Position numbers and translations under genes: made by a program. Shown one piece after another: positions 25,379 to 34,739 of a DNA stretch of 64,000 bases (position 1 is its first letter; each line of letters opens with the position of its first letter). A model generated the notes under the pieces. It did not search any database and was not told where the DNA came from. It worked only from the letters and a program-made list of their open reading frames with translations. Origin of the DNA: JAHTBL01 sp038532735 (GTDB lineage Bacteria > Pseudomonadota > Alphaproteobacteria > Rhodobacterales > Rhodobacteraceae); the NCBI GenBank assembly GCA_038532735.1, contig JBCBAC010000005.1, positions 214,045-278,044 of the forward strand, written 5' to 3'.

Positions 25379-26431
25379 TTATTCGGCAGGCACCGCAACA
25401 CCGCCGCGCGCGCCCGTCAGAACGCGGTCAGTAAGCAAAGCCCCAATGATCACAAAGACCAACACAAACGCCGCCGCAAAGCTGAGTGTCGCCGTCCCGG
25501 AAAGCCCCGCGCCCACCGTGCAGCCGCCTGCCAGAACGCCGCCAAAGCCCATCAGTGACGCGCCCAGCAGATAGCGGCCCGTCTGGCGCGGTGTCTCAAA
25601 ACCCTGCCATACGAACTCACGCGCAATCAGCGCCGCGATCAGGCTACCGCCAATCACACCAGCGGTCAGGCCCACGCCGAAACCTGCCGGGATTGCACTG
25701 CTCGCGATGGTCCAGAAGAGCGTGTCCGCCCACGGCAAGGTGAAGGACAGCGACCGCATCGCAATCGGGTCGAAATCATCAAACAGCACATAACCCGTGC
25801 CAACCCAGCCCGCCGGGATCAAAAGGCCAATCGCCCCGCCCAAAGCCAACTGCCGCCAGCCCGCACCGGATCGCACCGCAATCGTCAAAGCGGCAATTGC
25901 CAGAACAGCCGTCCAGACTGCCACGCCACCCGGCAGGCCCGCGAAGGAGGTGATACCAAGATCGACGGTCAACGACCCAACACTTGTCCGCACTGGAGCC
26001 AAAACGCCTTTCAGCGTGGCATGTGCCACCATCGCAAAGGCAACAATCACGATCAGCGAGCGGGTGTTTCCGGTGCCAAGCAGCACCGTCTGGCGCGAGA
26101 TGCAGCCGCGTGTCAGCACCATGCCTGCGCCAAAAACCAAGCCGCCCAGCGCGATGGAGGCGATCGGCATCGCATCCGCTATAAATCGATGATCTGCAAA
26201 GGAAATCAGCCCTGTGGCGACAGCGGCTTGTGTCCCCAAAAGCGCTGTCGCCAGCGCCATGATCCATGTGCCAAACGCTTGTTTGCGATCTGTGCTTTCC
26301 GCCACCAGACCGCGGCGAATGCAAAAGCGGGAGCGCTGCGCGAGAACGCCAAACACCAGCCCCAGCACCGCGCCTAGAAGGAGCGAGGCTGTCAAAGGGG
26401 TCATCTCTCCGAGGTTCAGATCAGCAAACAT
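25379..26431 (-). CDS. Second YeeE/YedE sulfur-compound transporter
   Basis: This 350-residue polytopic protein has about ten membrane helices and the paired Gly/Cys repeats of the YeeE/YedE (TsuA-like) family, including VLTRGCISRQTVLLGTGN and GGCTVGAGLSGTATL. It is a paralogue of the SoxT-type protein at the other end of the locus and probably imports thiosulfate or another sulfane-sulfur compound. It precedes the SoxH-like gene on the same strand. The two transporters together frame the sox locus. Confidence 0.85.
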   Translation of the reverse strand: MFADLNLGEMTPLTASLLLGAVLGLVFGVLAQRSRFCIRRGLVAESTDRKQAFGTWIMALATALLGTQAAVATGLISFADHRFIADAMPIASIALGGLVFGAGMVLTRGCISRQTVLLGTGNTRSLIVIVAFAMVAHATLKGVLAPVRTSVGSLTVDLGITSFAGLPGGVAVWTAVLAIAALTIAVRSGAGWRQLALGGAIGLLIPAGWVGTGYVLFDDFDPIAMRSLSFTLPWADTLFWTIASSAIPAGFGVGLTAGVIGGSLIAALIAREFVWQGFETPRQTGRYLLGASLMGFGGVLAGGCTVGAGLSGTATLSFAAAFVLVFVIIGALLTDRVLTGARGGVAVPAE

Positions 26432-26674
26432 CAGCGGTCTCCAGCCAGATTAGCAGCGCCGCCTTTGACCACATCTCCTTATGGGGCGCAAACGCGCCAG
26501 GCAGAACAACATTCTTCCCAAACGCAAAAATGGCGCCTTTCGTTCCGCCAGCGCTGCGCTGCCGAAAACCTATGTCAGGCTCACCGCGCCGGTCGGCACA
26601 CCTGATCCCTTTTTGCACCTTCCTTTCAGACCCACCCTGTGATGAGGTCACAACGCAATGTGAAAGGCACCGAT
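26432..26674. other. Divergent intergenic region, no gene seen
   Basis: This 243-bp gap separates the leftward YeeE/YedE gene from the rightward CoA-transferase gene and must hold both promoters. I see no ATTC-N8-GAAT site here. The only local structure is a short G+C hairpin (GGCGC-AAAC-GCGCC, about 26485-26498). Open frames across it look non-coding. Confidence 0.6.
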
Positions 26675-27802
26675 ATGTCCCCGCTCAACGGTCTGAAAGT
26701 CATCGAAATCGCTCGCATTCTGGCCGGACCCTGGGCCGGTCAGGCGCTGGCTGATCTGGGGGCAGAGGTGCTTAAGATCGAAGCACCTCAAGGCGATGAC
26801 ACCCGCCGCTGGGGCCCGCCCTTCATTGAGCGGGAGGGCGATGTCTCTGCCGCGTATTTCTACGCGTGCAATCGCGGGAAGACCTCGCTTGTGATCGACT
26901 TCTCGACCCCTGAAGGGCAGGCCCAACTGCGCGATCTGATCAAGGATGCCGATATCCTGATCGAGAATTTCAAGGTCGGCGGGCTTGCCAAATACGAACT
27001 CGATTACGCCAGCCTCAGCGCGCTCAATCCGCGGCTGATCTATTGCTCCATCACAGGGTTCGGCCAAGACGGCCCCTATGCCGACCGCGCAGGCTATGAC
27101 TTCATGATCCAGGGGCTGTCCGGGCTGATGTCGATCACCGGGGAGCCTGACGGCCAGCCACAAAAAGTGGGTGTGGCCGTCACCGATATCGTCACGGGCC
27201 TCTATGCCACGACCGGCATCCTTGCCGCGGTGGAGCAGCGCCACCGCACCGGCAAGGGCCAGCATATCGACATGGCATTGATGGATTGCGCGACGGCCCT
27301 GCTGGCCAACCAAGCGATGAACTATCTGGCGACCGGCACGGCCCCTTTGCGCAAAGGCAACGCACACCCCAATATCGCGCCCTATCAAGTGCTGCCCACC
27401 GCCAATGGCCACATCATCGCGGCGGTCGGCAATGATGGTCAGTTTCAACGCTTCTGTGCGCTGTTGGGCTGTGCCGCGCTGGCCGACGACCCGCGGTATC
27501 ACAGTAACGCACTCCGAGTGGAGAACAGAGAGGCGCTGACAGAGACACTGGAAGCCGAAACCGCGAAATGGGACGCTGCCGACCTGCTTGCAGCCTGTGC
27601 TGCGGCCACTGTTCCAGCGGGCCCGATCAACGATATCGCGCAGGTCTTTGATGACCCGCAGGTACGGCATCGCGGCCTTCAGATTACCCCCGATGGCGTG
27701 CCTGGCGTGCGAGGGCCTTGGCAGTTCTCGGACGCTGACTTGACCCTTACGCGCACGGCCCCGGTCTTGCCCGTTGAGTATTTGGACACAAAAGAAGACT
27801 AG
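26675..27802 (+). CDS. CaiB/BaiF family III CoA-transferase
   Basis: The 375-residue product is a family III CoA-transferase, which moves CoA between carboxylic acids. The N-terminus PLNGLKVIEIARILAGPWAG is typical, and the catalytic aspartate lies in QHIDMALMDCATALLAN. Substrate cannot be told from sequence; succinyl-CoA-dependent activation of a dicarboxylic or carnitine-like acid is common in the family. The start chosen has AAAGG at proper distance; the frame is open 36 bases further up but without a ribosome site. It stands alone, separated by 64 bp from the ABC genes. Confidence 0.88.
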   Translation: MSPLNGLKVIEIARILAGPWAGQALADLGAEVLKIEAPQGDDTRRWGPPFIEREGDVSAAYFYACNRGKTSLVIDFSTPEGQAQLRDLIKDADILIENFKVGGLAKYELDYASLSALNPRLIYCSITGFGQDGPYADRAGYDFMIQGLSGLMSITGEPDGQPQKVGVAVTDIVTGLYATTGILAAVEQRHRTGKGQHIDMALMDCATALLANQAMNYLATGTAPLRKGNAHPNIAPYQVLPTANGHIIAAVGNDGQFQRFCALLGCAALADDPRYHSNALRVENREALTETLEAETAKWDAADLLAACAAATVPAGPINDIAQVFDDPQVRHRGLQITPDGVPGVRGPWQFSDADLTLTRTAPVLPVEYLDTKED

Positions 27803-27866
27803 GGGTTCACGCCGCCTCAACCCGGCCTAAGTGATGGGTCAGGGGTAAAAAGGGCGCAAAACAGCC

Positions 27867-28523
27867 GTGTTGCAGGTCGAAAACTTAACCAAAACATACC
27901 CTTCCGAGGATGGCGTTCAAACCGTCCTTGGGGGCGTATCCTTGTCACTGGATGCGGGCGAGAGCCTTGCGCTGACAGGCGAAAGCGGCTCTGGCAAGAG
28001 CACGCTGTTAACCCTTGTGGCGGGCCTAGATCACCCTGATGGCGGCACGATCCGGTTCCAAAACCATGATCTGACACACCTCGATGATGCCGCCCGCGCT
28101 GATCTGCGCCGCGGTCAGATCGGCGTGATTTTTCAGCAGTTCAACCTGATTCCGTCGCTGGATGTAGCCGCAAATATCGCTTTTCATGCGCGTCTTTCAG
28201 GACAAGCGGACGCCGATTGGTGCGAGACTTTGGCCGAACGGCTTGGGCTTGCGGGCCATCTGACACGCTATCCCGAGCAGCTTTCGGGCGGTCAGCAACA
28301 ACGCGTCGCCATCGCCCGCACGCTGGCCGCGCGACCCAAACTGGTGCTGGCCGATGAGCCAACCGGTAACCTTGATGAAGACAGCTCTGACATCGTGCTG
28401 GACCTGCTAATTGAGGGCGTGCGCGAGACGGGTGCCGCCCTTCTGATGGTCACGCACTCCCTCCGGCAAGCCGAAAAACTGGACCGCCGTTTGCATTTGT
28501 CTCATGGGCGGATCAGCCCATGA
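27867..28523 (+). CDS. ABC transporter ATP-binding protein (LolD/MacB-type)
   Basis: The 218-residue ATPase has Walker A GESGSGKST (38-46), the signature LSGGQQQR, Walker B LVLADEPT and the following GNLDEDS typical of the LolD/MacB class that works with FtsX-type permeases. It begins with GTG followed by TTG; the GTG gives the standard N-terminus VENLTKTY. Its stop overlaps the start of the permease gene by 4 bases. The trio ATPase-permease-secreted CrtC-like protein is a conserved arrangement, whose substrate is unknown. Confidence 0.9.
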   Translation: MLQVENLTKTYPSEDGVQTVLGGVSLSLDAGESLALTGESGSGKSTLLTLVAGLDHPDGGTIRFQNHDLTHLDDAARADLRRGQIGVIFQQFNLIPSLDVAANIAFHARLSGQADADWCETLAERLGLAGHLTRYPEQLSGGQQQRVAIARTLAARPKLVLADEPTGNLDEDSSDIVLDLLIEGVRETGAALLMVTHSLRQAEKLDRRLHLSHGRISP

Positions 28524-30910
28524 GGCGCGCGGCTTTCAACGCCCTTATCTCCCACTGGCGCAAGCATCCTGTTCAACTGGTCAGCTTGCTACTGGGCCTC
28601 GCCTTGGCCACAGCGCTTTGGTCCGGCGTTCAGGCGATCAACGCCGAAGCGCGTGCGAGTTATGATCGCGCGGCGGGCATTCTCGGCCAGGATGAGCTTC
28701 AGCGGCTGGAGCCGCGCGCGGGTACGATCCCGCTCGCCGATTACATCAAAATTCGTCGCGCAGGGTGGCTTGCCTCCCCCGTCATGGACGGTGCCATTAA
28801 CCTTAACGAGGCGCAGGCGCGGCTCATCGGGATTGATCCGCTGACGACGCCGCCGCAAAGCTCCCCTGTCGATTTGTCCGGCGATGGCGATCTGCAGGCC
28901 TTCGTGATGGACGGCCTTCTTTTCGCCCATCCAGAAACCGCCGCGCAGATTCCCGACACCCTGCCGCTCGTGCGCGCCACAGACACGCTGACGCCGGGGA
29001 TCATCATCACCGATCTCAGCACCGCGTCCGAGCTTCTGGGGACCGACAATTTCGCGCGCCTCATCCTCGCGCCTGAACAGCCGATCAACTTACCGCCCCT
29101 GTCCGAGGTCGCACCAAATCTGCTTCTTGTGGCCCCGGAAGAAGGCAATGACATTGCGCGGCTCACCGACAGTTTTCACCTGAACCTGACCGCCTTCGGG
29201 CTACTCTCCTTCGGCGTCGGGCTTTTCATCGTTCACGCCGCCATCGGCCTCGCGTTTGAGCAACGCCGCCCGCTTTTTCGAACGCTCCGCGCTTTGGGCC
29301 TACGCAAATCGACCCTGCTTGGTCTTTTGGCCAGTGAGCTCTTCGCGCTCGCCCTGATCGCGGGAACACTCGGCGTGGCGCTTGGCTATCTGGTTGCAGC
29401 CGCCCTGCTTCCAGATGTGGCCGCCACCCTGCGCGGCCTTTACGGCGCACAGGTCTCCGGCGCGCTAACCTTGGATCCCGCATGGTGGCTGTCGGGCCTT
29501 GCCATCGCGCTTCTTGGAACGGCGGTCGCGGGCGCCCAAAGCCTTTGGCGCACAGCGCAATTGCCGATCCTTGCGCCCGCACAACCGCGCGCCTGGGCAA
29601 TTGCTTCTCTGAAATCACTCAAGCGCCAAGCCGTTGCAGGCGTTGGATTAATCGCCGTCGCAGCGTTGCTTGCAGCCCATGGATCCGGCCTGACAATCGG
29701 CTTTGTCTTGCTAGGCTGTCTGTTGGTTGGCGCCGCGCTGACATTGCCCCTTTTCCTGCATTTTTCCTTAAATCTCGCGTCGCGGTTCAGCCGCACCGCG
29801 CTCTCTGATTGGACTCTCGCAGACACGCGGCAACAGGTGCCGGGCCTGTCACTCGCACTCATGGCGCTGCTACTCGCGATGGCCGCGAACATTGGCGTGG
29901 GCACGATGGTCAGCTCTTTCCGGGTGACGTTTACGGGCTGGCTGGACCAGCGGCTTGCGGCCCAACTTTACGTCACCGCGCGCGATCAAGCGGAGGCGGA
30001 GGCGTTGGCGCAACAGCTGGACGGCGCCGTCGATGCGATCTTGCCCATCCGCTACATCGAGGCACAGATCGAGGGTGCGCCTGGCCAAGTCTACGGCATT
30101 ATCGACGACATCACATACCGCGAAAATTGGCCCCTTCTGGCTGCCGCCCCAGATGTTTGGGACCGCCTTGCCGCAGGCGACGGCGCGCTGATCAACGAGC
30201 AGCTCAGCCTTCGCGAAAGCCTTACCCCGGGCGACACGGTCCGCCTTGGGCCTGTGCAATTTACGGTGCTCGGCGTCTATTCCGACTACGGAAATCCGCG
30301 TGGCGAGGCGATTCTGTCGCTTGACCAACTTCGTGCACAAGGGGCGCAAATCGAGGGGCTCAACTTCGCTCTCCGGCTACCCGAGACCCGCGTCGGCGAA
30401 GTGACCGAGCTCCTCACAAACGCCGGTCTTCCCGCCCGAAACATCCGCGATCAGGCCGCGATCAAGGCCTTTTCCCTCGACGTGTTTGAACGCACATTCA
30501 CCGTCACAGGTGCGCTGAATGTGTTAACACTTGGGGTCGCCACACTGGCCCTTTTGACCAGCCTGTTAACCTTATCGACGATGCGTTTGCCGCAGCTTGC
30601 CCCGGTCTGGGCCATGGGCCTGACCCGCGAAAAGCTGGCGCGGCTCGAGCTGTTGCGTGCTGTCATCCTGGCGGCTTTGACCGCCCTGGTCGCACTGCCC
30701 GTCGGCCTTGCGCTCGCCTGGGTCCTGCTGGCCATCGTCAATGTGGAGGCTTTCGGCTGGCGGCTTCCAATGGCGTTGTTCCCTGGCGATTGGATCGGCC
30801 TTTTCGTGGCCGCTTTGATCGCCGCCGCGCTCTCTGCTGCGTGGCCCGCACACCGCCTCGCGACTCGCCCCGCCGCCGATCTGATCAAGGTATTCGCACA
30901 TGAGCGTTAG
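28520..30910 (+). CDS. FtsX-like ABC permease, two FtsX units
   Basis: The 796-residue membrane protein has an N-terminal helix (about 18-36), a periplasmic domain, a cluster of helices (about 215-440), a second periplasmic domain (about 465-660) and a final set of helices with the FtsX pattern. It ends in WPAHRLATRPAADLIK. This is the single-chain permease that pairs with a LolD-type ATPase, normally for lipoprotein, lipid or signal-related work rather than import. It overlaps both neighbours (4 and 11 bases). Leu codon TTA before Thr is used several times, unusual in such a G+C-rich gene. Confidence 0.88.
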   Translation: MRRAAFNALISHWRKHPVQLVSLLLGLALATALWSGVQAINAEARASYDRAAGILGQDELQRLEPRAGTIPLADYIKIRRAGWLASPVMDGAINLNEAQARLIGIDPLTTPPQSSPVDLSGDGDLQAFVMDGLLFAHPETAAQIPDTLPLVRATDTLTPGIIITDLSTASELLGTDNFARLILAPEQPINLPPLSEVAPNLLLVAPEEGNDIARLTDSFHLNLTAFGLLSFGVGLFIVHAAIGLAFEQRRPLFRTLRALGLRKSTLLGLLASELFALALIAGTLGVALGYLVAAALLPDVAATLRGLYGAQVSGALTLDPAWWLSGLAIALLGTAVAGAQSLWRTAQLPILAPAQPRAWAIASLKSLKRQAVAGVGLIAVAALLAAHGSGLTIGFVLLGCLLVGAALTLPLFLHFSLNLASRFSRTALSDWTLADTRQQVPGLSLALMALLLAMAANIGVGTMVSSFRVTFTGWLDQRLAAQLYVTARDQAEAEALAQQLDGAVDAILPIRYIEAQIEGAPGQVYGIIDDITYRENWPLLAAAPDVWDRLAAGDGALINEQLSLRESLTPGDTVRLGPVQFTVLGVYSDYGNPRGEAILSLDQLRAQGAQIEGLNFALRLPETRVGEVTELLTNAGLPARNIRDQAAIKAFSLDVFERTFTVTGALNVLTLGVATLALLTSLLTLSTMRLPQLAPVWAMGLTREKLARLELLRAVILAALTALVALPVGLALAWVLLAIVNVEAFGWRLPMALFPGDWIGLFVAALIAAALSAAWPAHRLATRPAADLIKVFAHER

Positions 30911-31955
30911 GTTCCTCGCCCTCCTCATTTGGCTCTGGGCCAGCGGCCTCTCCGCGCAGGGCTTCGCGGGACTTGGGACCGATGCCGAAGGGTTTGCAAT
31001 CCCTGAAAGGGGGACAGAATTAACCTTTCCTGACGATCACGGCGCGCATCCGGAATACCGTATCGAGTGGTGGTATCTGACGGCCGTCCTTCAAGGCGAA
31101 GACGGGCGCGATTACGGCGTGCAATGGACGCTCTTCCGCTCTGCCATCGAGCCCGAGGCCGGGTCCGGCTGGGACACGCCACAGCTTTGGATGGGCCACG
31201 CTGGCATCACCACGCCCGAGCTTCATTTCGTTGCCGAACGCCTCGCACGCGGTGGCGTCGGGCAAGCCGGGGTCATTGCCGATCCGTTCGAGGCCTGGAT
31301 CGACGACTGGTCGATGACCAGCACGGCGACCAGCGGCGATCAACTAGATGCGTTAACCATTACCGCCCGCGGGATGGAGGCGGCCTACACCCTCGATCTG
31401 ACCGCGACGGGTCCGCTCGTCTTCCAAGGCGACCGCGGCTATTCGGTCAAATCCGCGTCGGGTCAAGCCAGTTACTATTACTCACAGCCCTTCTTTGAAG
31501 TGTCCGGCGCGCTTACTCTTCCGGATGGGCCTGTGAAAGTCACCGGCAAAGCGTGGCTAGATCGGGAATGGTCGTCGCAGCCGCTGGCTGAAGATCAAAC
31601 CGGCTGGGACTGGTTCTCGCTCCATTTTGACAACGGTGCGAAGCTGATGGGCTTTGGGCTACGCAGTGAGACAGGCGTTTTTACCTCGGCTACTTATATT
31701 TCAGCCGATGGCACGCCGACACCTTACGGCGACGGCGCGTTAACCTTAACGCCGTTAACCTTAACGGAGGTCGCGGGCCGTCAAATCCCAACCGAATGGC
31801 GCGTCGAACTTCCCGCGCAGGGCATCGACGTGACAACAAAACCGGTCAATCCACAAAGCTGGATGGACACGCTTTTCCCCTATTGGGAGGGCCCACTCGG
31901 CTTTTCCGGTTCTCACACCGGCGTCGGCTATTTGGAGATGACCGGCTATGAGTGA
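30900..31955 (+). CDS. Secreted lipocalin/CrtC-like (carotenoid hydratase-like) protein
   Basis: The 351-residue protein has a signal peptide (about 1-20) followed by an AttH/CrtC-like double lipocalin domain. The motifs IEWWYLTAVL and KAWLDREWSSQPL are shared with the predicted secreted hydrolases of COG5621. CrtC members hydrate carotenoids; whether this one does is unknown, and the ABC transporter neighbours suggest that it handles a lipophilic molecule passed across the envelope. It overlaps the permease gene by 11 bases and the next gene by 8. An LTLT-encoding repeat lies at 31738-31766. Confidence 0.82.
   Translation: MSVRFLALLIWLWASGLSAQGFAGLGTDAEGFAIPERGTELTFPDDHGAHPEYRIEWWYLTAVLQGEDGRDYGVQWTLFRSAIEPEAGSGWDTPQLWMGHAGITTPELHFVAERLARGGVGQAGVIADPFEAWIDDWSMTSTATSGDQLDALTITARGMEAAYTLDLTATGPLVFQGDRGYSVKSASGQASYYYSQPFFEVSGALTLPDGPVKVTGKAWLDREWSSQPLAEDQTGWDWFSLHFDNGAKLMGFGLRSETGVFTSATYISADGTPTPYGDGALTLTPLTLTEVAGRQIPTEWRVELPAQGIDVTTKPVNPQSWMDTLFPYWEGPLGFSGSHTGVGYLEMTGYE
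31738..31766 (+). repeat. Tandem 14-bp repeat inside the CrtC-like gene
   Basis: CGTTAACCTTAACG occurs twice with a period of 15 bases (31738-31751 and 31753-31766), encoding LTLTP-LTLTE. Each copy is an inverted repeat CGTTAA-CC-TTAACG. The inverted form recurs at 48166-48179, where it again encodes LTLT on the opposite strand. Confidence 0.8.
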
Positions 31956-32496
31956 CGCCTTTCAGACGCTCGACGGCACGCTGCGCCAGGTTTGGCAACG
32001 CCTCGCGCGAGGTACAAAAGACCGCCGCGCCGCCACGCGAAACTCGACCCTTGCCACGGTCAGCGAGACTGGACCGGAAGCCCGAACCGTCGTCCTGCGC
32101 GGCGTCGATCCTGACGCAAAGACCCTTGAGATTCACACGGATCGCCGCTCTGGAAAGGTGACTGAGTTAACCAAAAACCCACACGCCACACTCCATGTGT
32201 GGGACGCCAAAGCCAACCTGCAGATCCGCTTGCGGTGCAAAGCGACGCTGACCCATGCCAACGCCGCGAAATGGGCGCGGATCCCCGAAAATGCGCAGCG
32301 GGTCTATGGCGGCTCGCCCGCTCCTGGCCAGCCGATCGCCTCACCCGAGGCGCATGACGCTACCCCAAACCGCGACGATTTCACGGTCATTACGCTTGAG
32401 GTCCTTCAAATCGAAACGCTCTACCTCGGGCCCGACCTGCACCGACGCGCACAGTTTGATGCACCTGATTGGCAGGGTCGCTGGATCGCCCCCTAA
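31948..32496 (+). CDS. Pyridoxamine 5'-phosphate oxidase-like flavoprotein
   Basis: This 182-residue protein has the split-barrel FMN-binding fold of the pyridoxamine 5'-phosphate oxidase family (Alr4036-like). The segment ARTVVLRGVDPDAKTLEIHT and the following TDRRSGKVTEL match the FMN-binding strand region. It overlaps the CrtC-like gene by 8 bases, so it shares the transcript. True PdxH proteins are longer and carry a C-terminal extension with a conserved RLSDR motif that is absent here, so the substrate is open. It converges on the acyl-CoA ligase gene, 25 bp away. Confidence 0.8.
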   Translation: MSDAFQTLDGTLRQVWQRLARGTKDRRAATRNSTLATVSETGPEARTVVLRGVDPDAKTLEIHTDRRSGKVTELTKNPHATLHVWDAKANLQIRLRCKATLTHANAAKWARIPENAQRVYGGSPAPGQPIASPEAHDATPNRDDFTVITLEVLQIETLYLGPDLHRRAQFDAPDWQGRWIAP

Positions 32497-32521
32497 GTCA
32501 TTCTGATTGAAAGAAACTCCC

Positions 32522-33907
32522 TCAAGAAAGCATGACCTTCAGCGCAGCTAAATCCACCTTGCTGCCATGCCGCGCATCCATCGGAATAGTGCCCACAACG
32601 CGCACATCCATACCCTCTGATACAGGCCAATCCCGCGCTCCGTCGGCCTCCACCACCAAAACTGGCGCGCCTGCGATCTCGACCAATGCGCTGCGCCGCA
32701 CACCCTCCCACAGGCGCGCGGCCGTTTCGATCTGAAACGGATAAAGCCAACCGTCCCGCCATTTCACCCGCGCACTATGCCGCCCCAACAGCCATAGTCG
32801 CCCGGCCTCATCCAACCGCCCTGCATCCCCCGTGCGGTGCCAGATCCTGCCGCCGTCGTTAACCTTGTTGGCGGCGTCGTCTGCCGGGTCCAGATACCCC
32901 TTATTCACATGCGCACCGGCGACCCAAACCTCGTCATCCTCCAGCCGTAAATCGACCATCGGCACCGGCTTTCCCACAAGCAACCCATCGCCCGCCGCCA
33001 TCGCCGCCCAGTCCGCTTGCGCAATCTCGGACGCCGCAATCTCTGCAATCGGCTCCGCCTCAGTGGACCCGTAAACCGCCGTTACGCGGCATTGCGCAGC
33101 CAAGGCCTGCATGACGTCCGGAAAAACGGGCCCGCCTCCCGTGAACACATCCGTAACAACCGCGGGCACGCCTGCATCACAAAGGCGCTCACACAAGGCA
33201 GGCGGCAAAAGCAGCCGTGTCGCGCCCGAATGGTTAATCCAATTAACCAAATCCGAACCACGCACAACGCCCTGTTTCGACAATTTCCAGTTCGGCAGGA
33301 CAGAGCATCGCCCAGCGGCCAAGCCCACGAGCACAAAAACCGGGAACGCGACCAAGTCCCGCGCGCTGTCCGCTTCCAAAAGCGGAGCGACCGCCGCCCT
33401 TTGTGCGATCAAAAAACCATGACTGCGGACGATGCATTTCGGCACGCCAGTGGAGCCTGAGGTGAAAGACATCAGCGCCGGATCATCCGCCATCAAAGCC
33501 ACATCTTCGGGGGTGCCTTTCCCATCTGGCTGGGCCCCTTTCATCCACCAAAGCTCTGGCAACACTCGCAAAAATCGATATGCACCCGTCGCAACCAACA
33601 ACTTGGGTTCCGCCACACGCACCGCATGCCTTAGCCCTTTCAAACCCAGCGCGGGTTCAGGAAAAACCGCGACCGCGCCAACCATCCACAACCCCGCGAG
33701 TGCTGCATAAAGGTCCGCGCCGACCGGCATCGCGATGAGCGCCCGATCGCCCTTTTGCACGCCTTTTCGCTGCAATTGCGCGGCGAACCCCTCTGCCCGG
33801 TTCAGCAAATCGGCGAATGAAACCACCCGCCCGGACCCTTCGATCAAGGCGGGCGTATCGCCCTGCGCCGCGACCGCTGCGCGAAAGGCGTTGACCAAGT
33901 CACTCAA
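32522..33907 (-). CDS. AMP-forming acyl-CoA ligase-like enzyme
   Basis: The 461-residue product is an adenylate-forming enzyme, which activates a carboxylic acid with ATP. The P-loop motif MSFTSGSTGVPKCIVRSHG, the YGSTEAEPIAEI aryl/acyl pocket motif and the HRTGDAGRLDEAGRLWLLGR hinge are present. The C-terminal domain is short and shows no clear K of the usual GK motif at the expected end, so the catalytic Lys needs checking. It is the last of seven overlapping leftward genes; the start overlaps the GNAT gene by 8 bases. Its acid substrate is unknown; in context it could feed the reductase encoded first in the operon. Confidence 0.85.
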   Translation of the reverse strand: MSDLVNAFRAAVAAQGDTPALIEGSGRVVSFADLLNRAEGFAAQLQRKGVQKGDRALIAMPVGADLYAALAGLWMVGAVAVFPEPALGLKGLRHAVRVAEPKLLVATGAYRFLRVLPELWWMKGAQPDGKGTPEDVALMADDPALMSFTSGSTGVPKCIVRSHGFLIAQRAAVAPLLEADSARDLVAFPVFVLVGLAAGRCSVLPNWKLSKQGVVRGSDLVNWINHSGATRLLLPPALCERLCDAGVPAVVTDVFTGGGPVFPDVMQALAAQCRVTAVYGSTEAEPIAEIAASEIAQADWAAMAAGDGLLVGKPVPMVDLRLEDDEVWVAGAHVNKGYLDPADDAANKVNDGGRIWHRTGDAGRLDEAGRLWLLGRHSARVKWRDGWLYPFQIETAARLWEGVRRSALVEIAGAPVLVVEADGARDWPVSEGMDVRVVGTIPMDARHGSKVDLAALKVMLS

Positions 33908-34739
33908 GGCGCCGTCCCATTAGCCCATAGCGCCGCATGATGTCAGCACCTTCCTGCCGCGAGCGGGTCGCCGAGAGGTTATCTTCGTGAATAAGCGCAT
34001 GAATCGCTTGAGAAAATCCCAAGAGATGCGCCGTTGCATGGAACTGCTCCGCCAACATCGCACCGGCCCCTTTCTGCAAACTCGCATAGGTTTTCAGGAT
34101 GACCGACGCGGGCGTTTGCCCCTCAGCATAGTTCGGCAACCCAAAGAGAAATCCTGCCAATTCGCCCTGCACACCGCGCGCAAACAGGATCAAATCTGGC
34201 ACAAGCATCGGAACATAAGGCATATACATCGCCAGAAAATCAGCCTCCGAAATCGGCCGATACAGCACATTTCCTGCAAACGCCCTCAACGAAAGCGCAT
34301 GCACATCCCGGAAAAACCCCTCCGGATCAGTGCCATCCCAGGTTTCAATCTGTAGGGTTTCCGTAGGTGCCGGCATCGCATGCGCCCCGTCTTCAATCGC
34401 AACACGGGCCGAGAAATAGCGCTCGATCACCTCAAAGCCTGCCCCCTCGAACGCTGCATAATCCTGCGGTTTCGACTGCGGCTCCATCAGAAACGGGTGC
34501 GTGCCATCGCTTTCCAAAATTAACCGATACGCATGCCATGTTGAGCCATCCATCGGCCCAACGACGCTATCAAACCCGTCCGCTTTGAGCGTCTCACACG
34601 CCTCTTGCAGCAGATCTTGGCCCGCATCTGCATCTTCGCACTTAAACTTGCCGATCGCTGCGGTGCGTCCTTGCCACACAGGCGCGTCACGGTAGATCGT
34701 TAAAGATGTCTTACCTGATGTTAACCTGTCTTGCGTCAT
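33900..34739 (-). CDS. GNAT-type acyltransferase-like protein (YghO-like)
   Basis: The 279-residue protein shows the pattern of YghO-like N-acyltransferases: VVGPMDGSTWHAYRL, then EPQSKPQDYAAFEGAGFEVIERYFSAR, and a GNAT domain in the second half ending with SATRSRQEGADIMRRYGLMGRRLE. Acyl-CoA or acyl-ACP would be the donor; the acceptor is unknown. In this operon a 3-amino-3-carboxypropyl group made by the DUF3419 protein would provide a free amine, which is inference. The ATG overlaps the stop of the kinase-like gene by 4 bases; the same frame runs 336 bases further upstream but only as a shadow of that gene. Confidence 0.75.
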   Translation of the reverse strand: MTQDRLTSGKTSLTIYRDAPVWQGRTAAIGKFKCEDADAGQDLLQEACETLKADGFDSVVGPMDGSTWHAYRLILESDGTHPFLMEPQSKPQDYAAFEGAGFEVIERYFSARVAIEDGAHAMPAPTETLQIETWDGTDPEGFFRDVHALSLRAFAGNVLYRPISEADFLAMYMPYVPMLVPDLILFARGVQGELAGFLFGLPNYAEGQTPASVILKTYASLQKGAGAMLAEQFHATAHLLGFSQAIHALIHEDNLSATRSRQEGADIMRRYGLMGRRLE

